A DNA stretch of 16,349 nt, from NCBI GenBank assembly GCA_050742255.1, contig JBOGHU010000006.1:1-16349 (forward strand), written 5' to 3'. The translations under genes and the position numbers were made by a program. The DNA comes from JBOGHU01 sp050742255. GTDB taxonomy: Bacteria; Actinomycetota; Acidimicrobiia; Acidimicrobiales; CADCSY01. Every line of letters begins with the position of its first letter. The first letter of the stretch is position 1. The notes below the pieces were generated by a model. That model searched no databases and was not told where the DNA came from. It saw nothing but the letters and a program-made list of their open reading frames with translations. Positions 14,286 through 16,349 of the stretch are shown here, piece by piece.

Positions 14286-15395
14286 GTGATCGTCGGCGTT
14301 CCCACCGAGATCAAGGACCACGAGGGCAGGGTGGCGCTCACCCCCAACGGGGTGCGGGAGCTGGTGGGCCACGGCCACCGGGTCCGGGTGGAGCGGGGGG
14401 CGGGGGAGGGCTCGTCCATCCCCGACGCCGAGTACAGCGCCGCCGGCGCCGAGCCCGTCGACGCCGAGGGGGCGTGGGCGGGCGAGCTGGTGGTCAAGGT
14501 CAAGGAGCCCCAGGCCGAGGAGTGGCCCCACCTGCGCCCTGACCTGGTCCTGTTCACCTACCTCCACCTGGCCGCCAACCCCGGTGTGGCCGAGGCCCTC
14601 CTCCAGGCCAAGACCACCGCCCTGGGCTACGAGACGGTGCAGCTCCCCGGGGGGGAGCTCCCGCTGCTGGCCCCCATGAGCGAGGTGGGGGGCCGGCTGG
14701 CCACCCAGATCGGTGCCCACTACCTGGAGGCGGGCAGCGGCGGCCGGGGCGTCCTCCTCGGCGGCGCCCCGGGGGTGGCACCGGCCCGGGTGGTGGTGCT
14801 GGGGGCGGGGAACGTGGGGTGGAACGCGGCGTGGATCGCGGCGGGCATGGAGGCCGAGGTCATCCTGTTGGACCGGGACCTGGACCGGCTGCGCTGGGTC
14901 GACCAGATCCATCGGGGCCGGATCATGACCCTGGCGTCCAACCGCGGCGCGGTGGAGCGGGCGGTGGCCGAGGCCGACCTGGTGATCGGGGCGGTGCTGG
15001 TGCCGGGCCGGCGGGCGCCGACGGTGGTCACCGAGGAGATGGTCCGGAGCATGCGGCGGGGGGCGGTGCTCGTCGACGTCGCCATCGACCAGGGCGGGTG
15101 CGTGGAGACCAGCCACGAGACCACCCACACCGACCCCGTCTACGAGGTCCACGACGTCCTCCACTACGCGGTGGCCAACATCCCCGCCGCCGTTCCCCAC
15201 ACCTCGACCTACGCCCTCACCAACGCCACCCTGCCCTTCGTGCTGGCGATCGCACAGGACGGCCTGAGCCGGGCCGTCGAGGCCGACCCCGCCCTGCGGG
15301 CGGGCCTCAACACCGTCGCCGGCCAGGTCGTCAACTCGGCCGTCGCCGCCGCCCTGGGTCGCCCGGCCGGAGACCCCCTCGCCCTGGTGCGCTGA
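14286..15395 (+). CDS. ald: L-alanine dehydrogenase
   Basis: 369-residue NAD-dependent alanine dehydrogenase, interconverting L-alanine with pyruvate, ammonia and NADH in the cytoplasm. The N-terminus MIVGVPTEIKDHEGRVALTP is the family start. KVKEPQAEEW holds the conserved substrate-binding Lys region, LAPMSEVGGRLATQIGAHYL follows, and the Rossmann loop GAGNVG is at residues 173-178. The C-terminal part has DQGGCVETSHETTH and VANIPAAVPHTSTYALTNAT. The start at 14286 (not 14277) fits both the family N-terminus and the leaderless promoter geometry. It has its own promoter after senB, so it need not belong to the selenium pathway. From memory, ald lies next to the pyrG-NUDIX-xerD region in Streptomyces too, which favours it being part of the ancestral neighbourhood. 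All motifs are intact. Confidence 0.96.
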   Translation: MIVGVPTEIKDHEGRVALTPNGVRELVGHGHRVRVERGAGEGSSIPDAEYSAAGAEPVDAEGAWAGELVVKVKEPQAEEWPHLRPDLVLFTYLHLAANPGVAEALLQAKTTALGYETVQLPGGELPLLAPMSEVGGRLATQIGAHYLEAGSGGRGVLLGGAPGVAPARVVVLGAGNVGWNAAWIAAGMEAEVILLDRDLDRLRWVDQIHRGRIMTLASNRGAVERAVAEADLVIGAVLVPGRRAPTVVTEEMVRSMRRGAVLVDVAIDQGGCVETSHETTHTDPVYEVHDVLHYAVANIPAAVPHTSTYALTNATLPFVLAIAQDGLSRAVEADPALRAGLNTVAGQVVNSAVAAALGRPAGDPLALVR

Positions 15396-15396
15396 C

Positions 15397-16349
15397 GTGG
15401 CGCCCGGGCGCGTCGAGGAGCCCGCGCCCCCGGCCGTGCCCCTTCCCATGGAGGCGGAGGAGTTCCTGTCCTGGCTCTCGGCCGAGAAGGGGCGGGCGCC
15501 GGCCACCCTGGGGGCCTACCGCCGGGACCTGCGCGGCTACGTGGGCTGGCTGGCGGCCCGTGAGACCGTCCTCGCCCAGGTCTCGGCGGCGACCGTGGAG
15601 CGCTACGTGGCCGAGCTGCGAGGGCGGGGCCGGGCACCGGCGTCGGTCGCCCGCGCCCTGGTGGCGGTGCGCTCCCTGCACCGGTTCCTGGCCGAGGAAG
15701 GGGATGCCGAGACCGACCCGGCCGGCGCGGTGGAGGTCCCTCGGGTGCCCCAGGGCCTTCCCAAGGCCCTCACCGAGGAGGAGGTCGGCACCCTCATCGC
15801 CTCGGTGATCGGCCACGACCACGTGGCCCGCCGGGACCGGGCCATGCTCGAGGTCCTCTACGGCACCGGGCTGCGGATATCGGAGCTGGTGGGCCTGTCC
15901 CTGCCCGACGTGGACCTGGCCGCCGGCCTGGTGCGGGCGTTCGGCAAGGGCTCCCGGGAGCGGGTTGTCCCCCTGGTGGGCATGGCCAACCAGGCGCTGG
16001 CGGCCTGGATGGCGCCGTCGGGCCGCGCCGCCATGGTGCCCGAGGGCGCTCCCCGGGCCGGCCTCGACGCGGTGTTCGTGAACGCCAGGGGTGGCCGGCT
16101 GTCCCGACAGGGCGCGTGGGGCATCGTGCGGCGGCGGGGAGAGCGGATCGGCCTCGCCGGCCGGCTCACGCCCCATGTCCTGCGCCACTCCTGCGCCACC
16201 CACATGCTCGACCACGGCGCCGACATCCGGGTCGTCCAGGAGCTGCTGGGCCACGCATCGGTGGCCACCACCCAGGTGTACACCATGGTCTCCACCGAAC
16301 GGCTGCGCACCGCCTACGAGACCGCCCACCCCCGGGCCCGGGGCCGACC
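15397..16349 (+). CDS. xerD: Tyrosine recombinase XerD, 3' end outside window
   Basis: Site-specific recombinase that, with XerC-type partners, resolves chromosome dimers at dif. The frame stays open to the window end, so only the last residues and the stop are missing. The N-terminal SAM-like DNA-binding domain contains FLSWLSAEKGRAPATLGAYR. The catalytic residues are all visible (numbered from the GTG at 15397): Arg160 in GTGLRISEL, Lys184 in GKGSRERVVPL, His260 and Arg263 in HVLRHSCATHML, His286 in LLGHASVATT and the nucleophile Tyr295 in TQVYTMV. The GTG at 15397 begins one base after the ald stop and suggests coupling; in-frame GTG 15436 or ATG 15448 (MEAEEFLSW) would also give a normal N-terminus, so the start is uncertain. 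Synteny with pyrG-NUDIX-xerD of Mycobacterium argues for housekeeping XerD, not a phage or integron integrase. Confidence 0.92.
   Translation, partial: MAPGRVEEPAPPAVPLPMEAEEFLSWLSAEKGRAPATLGAYRRDLRGYVGWLAARETVLAQVSAATVERYVAELRGRGRAPASVARALVAVRSLHRFLAEEGDAETDPAGAVEVPRVPQGLPKALTEEEVGTLIASVIGHDHVARRDRAMLEVLYGTGLRISELVGLSLPDVDLAAGLVRAFGKGSRERVVPLVGMANQALAAWMAPSGRAAMVPEGAPRAGLDAVFVNARGGRLSRQGAWGIVRRRGERIGLAGRLTPHVLRHSCATHMLDHGADIRVVQELLGHASVATTQVYTMVSTERLRTAYETAHPRARGR

Noticed and set aside
15397..16349. Tyrosine recombinase as integrase of a mobile element carrying the sen genes
   Set aside because: No attachment-site repeats or other mobile genes are seen, and the position after pyrG-NUDIX matches chromosomal xerD in related bacteria.

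Overview
The window is very GC-rich (about three quarters G+C by eye), uses many GTG starts and GTGA stop/start overlaps, and follows the actinobacterial chromosome order recN - steA - steB/mctB - pyrG - NUDIX - ald/xerD known from Mycobacterium and Streptomyces. Gene content and promoter style fit a deep-branching actinobacterium of the Acidimicrobiia type; that placement is inference.

Layout: (1) 1-8523, a tightly packed plus-strand run: the recN 3' end, the division pair steA and steB, then an envelope-glycan block made of the lipid II flippase murJ, a GT4 glycosyltransferase, a secreted alkaline-phosphatase-like polytopic membrane protein and a MraY/WecA-like phosphoglycosyl transferase. 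(2) 8524-10830, pyrG with its own promoter and leader hairpin, and an overlapping NUDIX ADP-ribose pyrophosphatase gene. (3) 10834-14246, a selenium island: selD/senC on the minus strand, divergent from senA and senB on the plus strand. This matches the selenoneine pathway: SelD makes selenophosphate, SenB makes a selenosugar from it, and SenA couples the selenosugar to hercynine. (4) 14247 to the end, alanine dehydrogenase and a xerD recombinase gene cut by the window edge.

The main result is that two genes of the selenium island each carry an in-frame TGA that reads best as selenocysteine (Sec). SelD has TGA at the well-known catalytic Cys/Sec position (residue 17, U-A-C-K), so its usual start is 84 bases upstream of the first uninterrupted reading frame. 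SenB has TGA at residue 46, between two halves that both match the SenB family. Both TGAs are followed at once by a stable hairpin whose apical loop begins 16 and 20 bases downstream, the geometry of a bacterial SECIS element. The selenosugar synthase therefore appears to be a selenoprotein itself, encoded beside a selenoprotein selenophosphate synthetase. I know of no earlier description of a Sec-containing SenB, though I cannot search.

Four promoters share a GGTANNNT -10 element (pyrG, selD, senA, ald). In senA and ald it lies 6-7 bases before a GTG, implying leaderless mRNAs and deciding the ald start.
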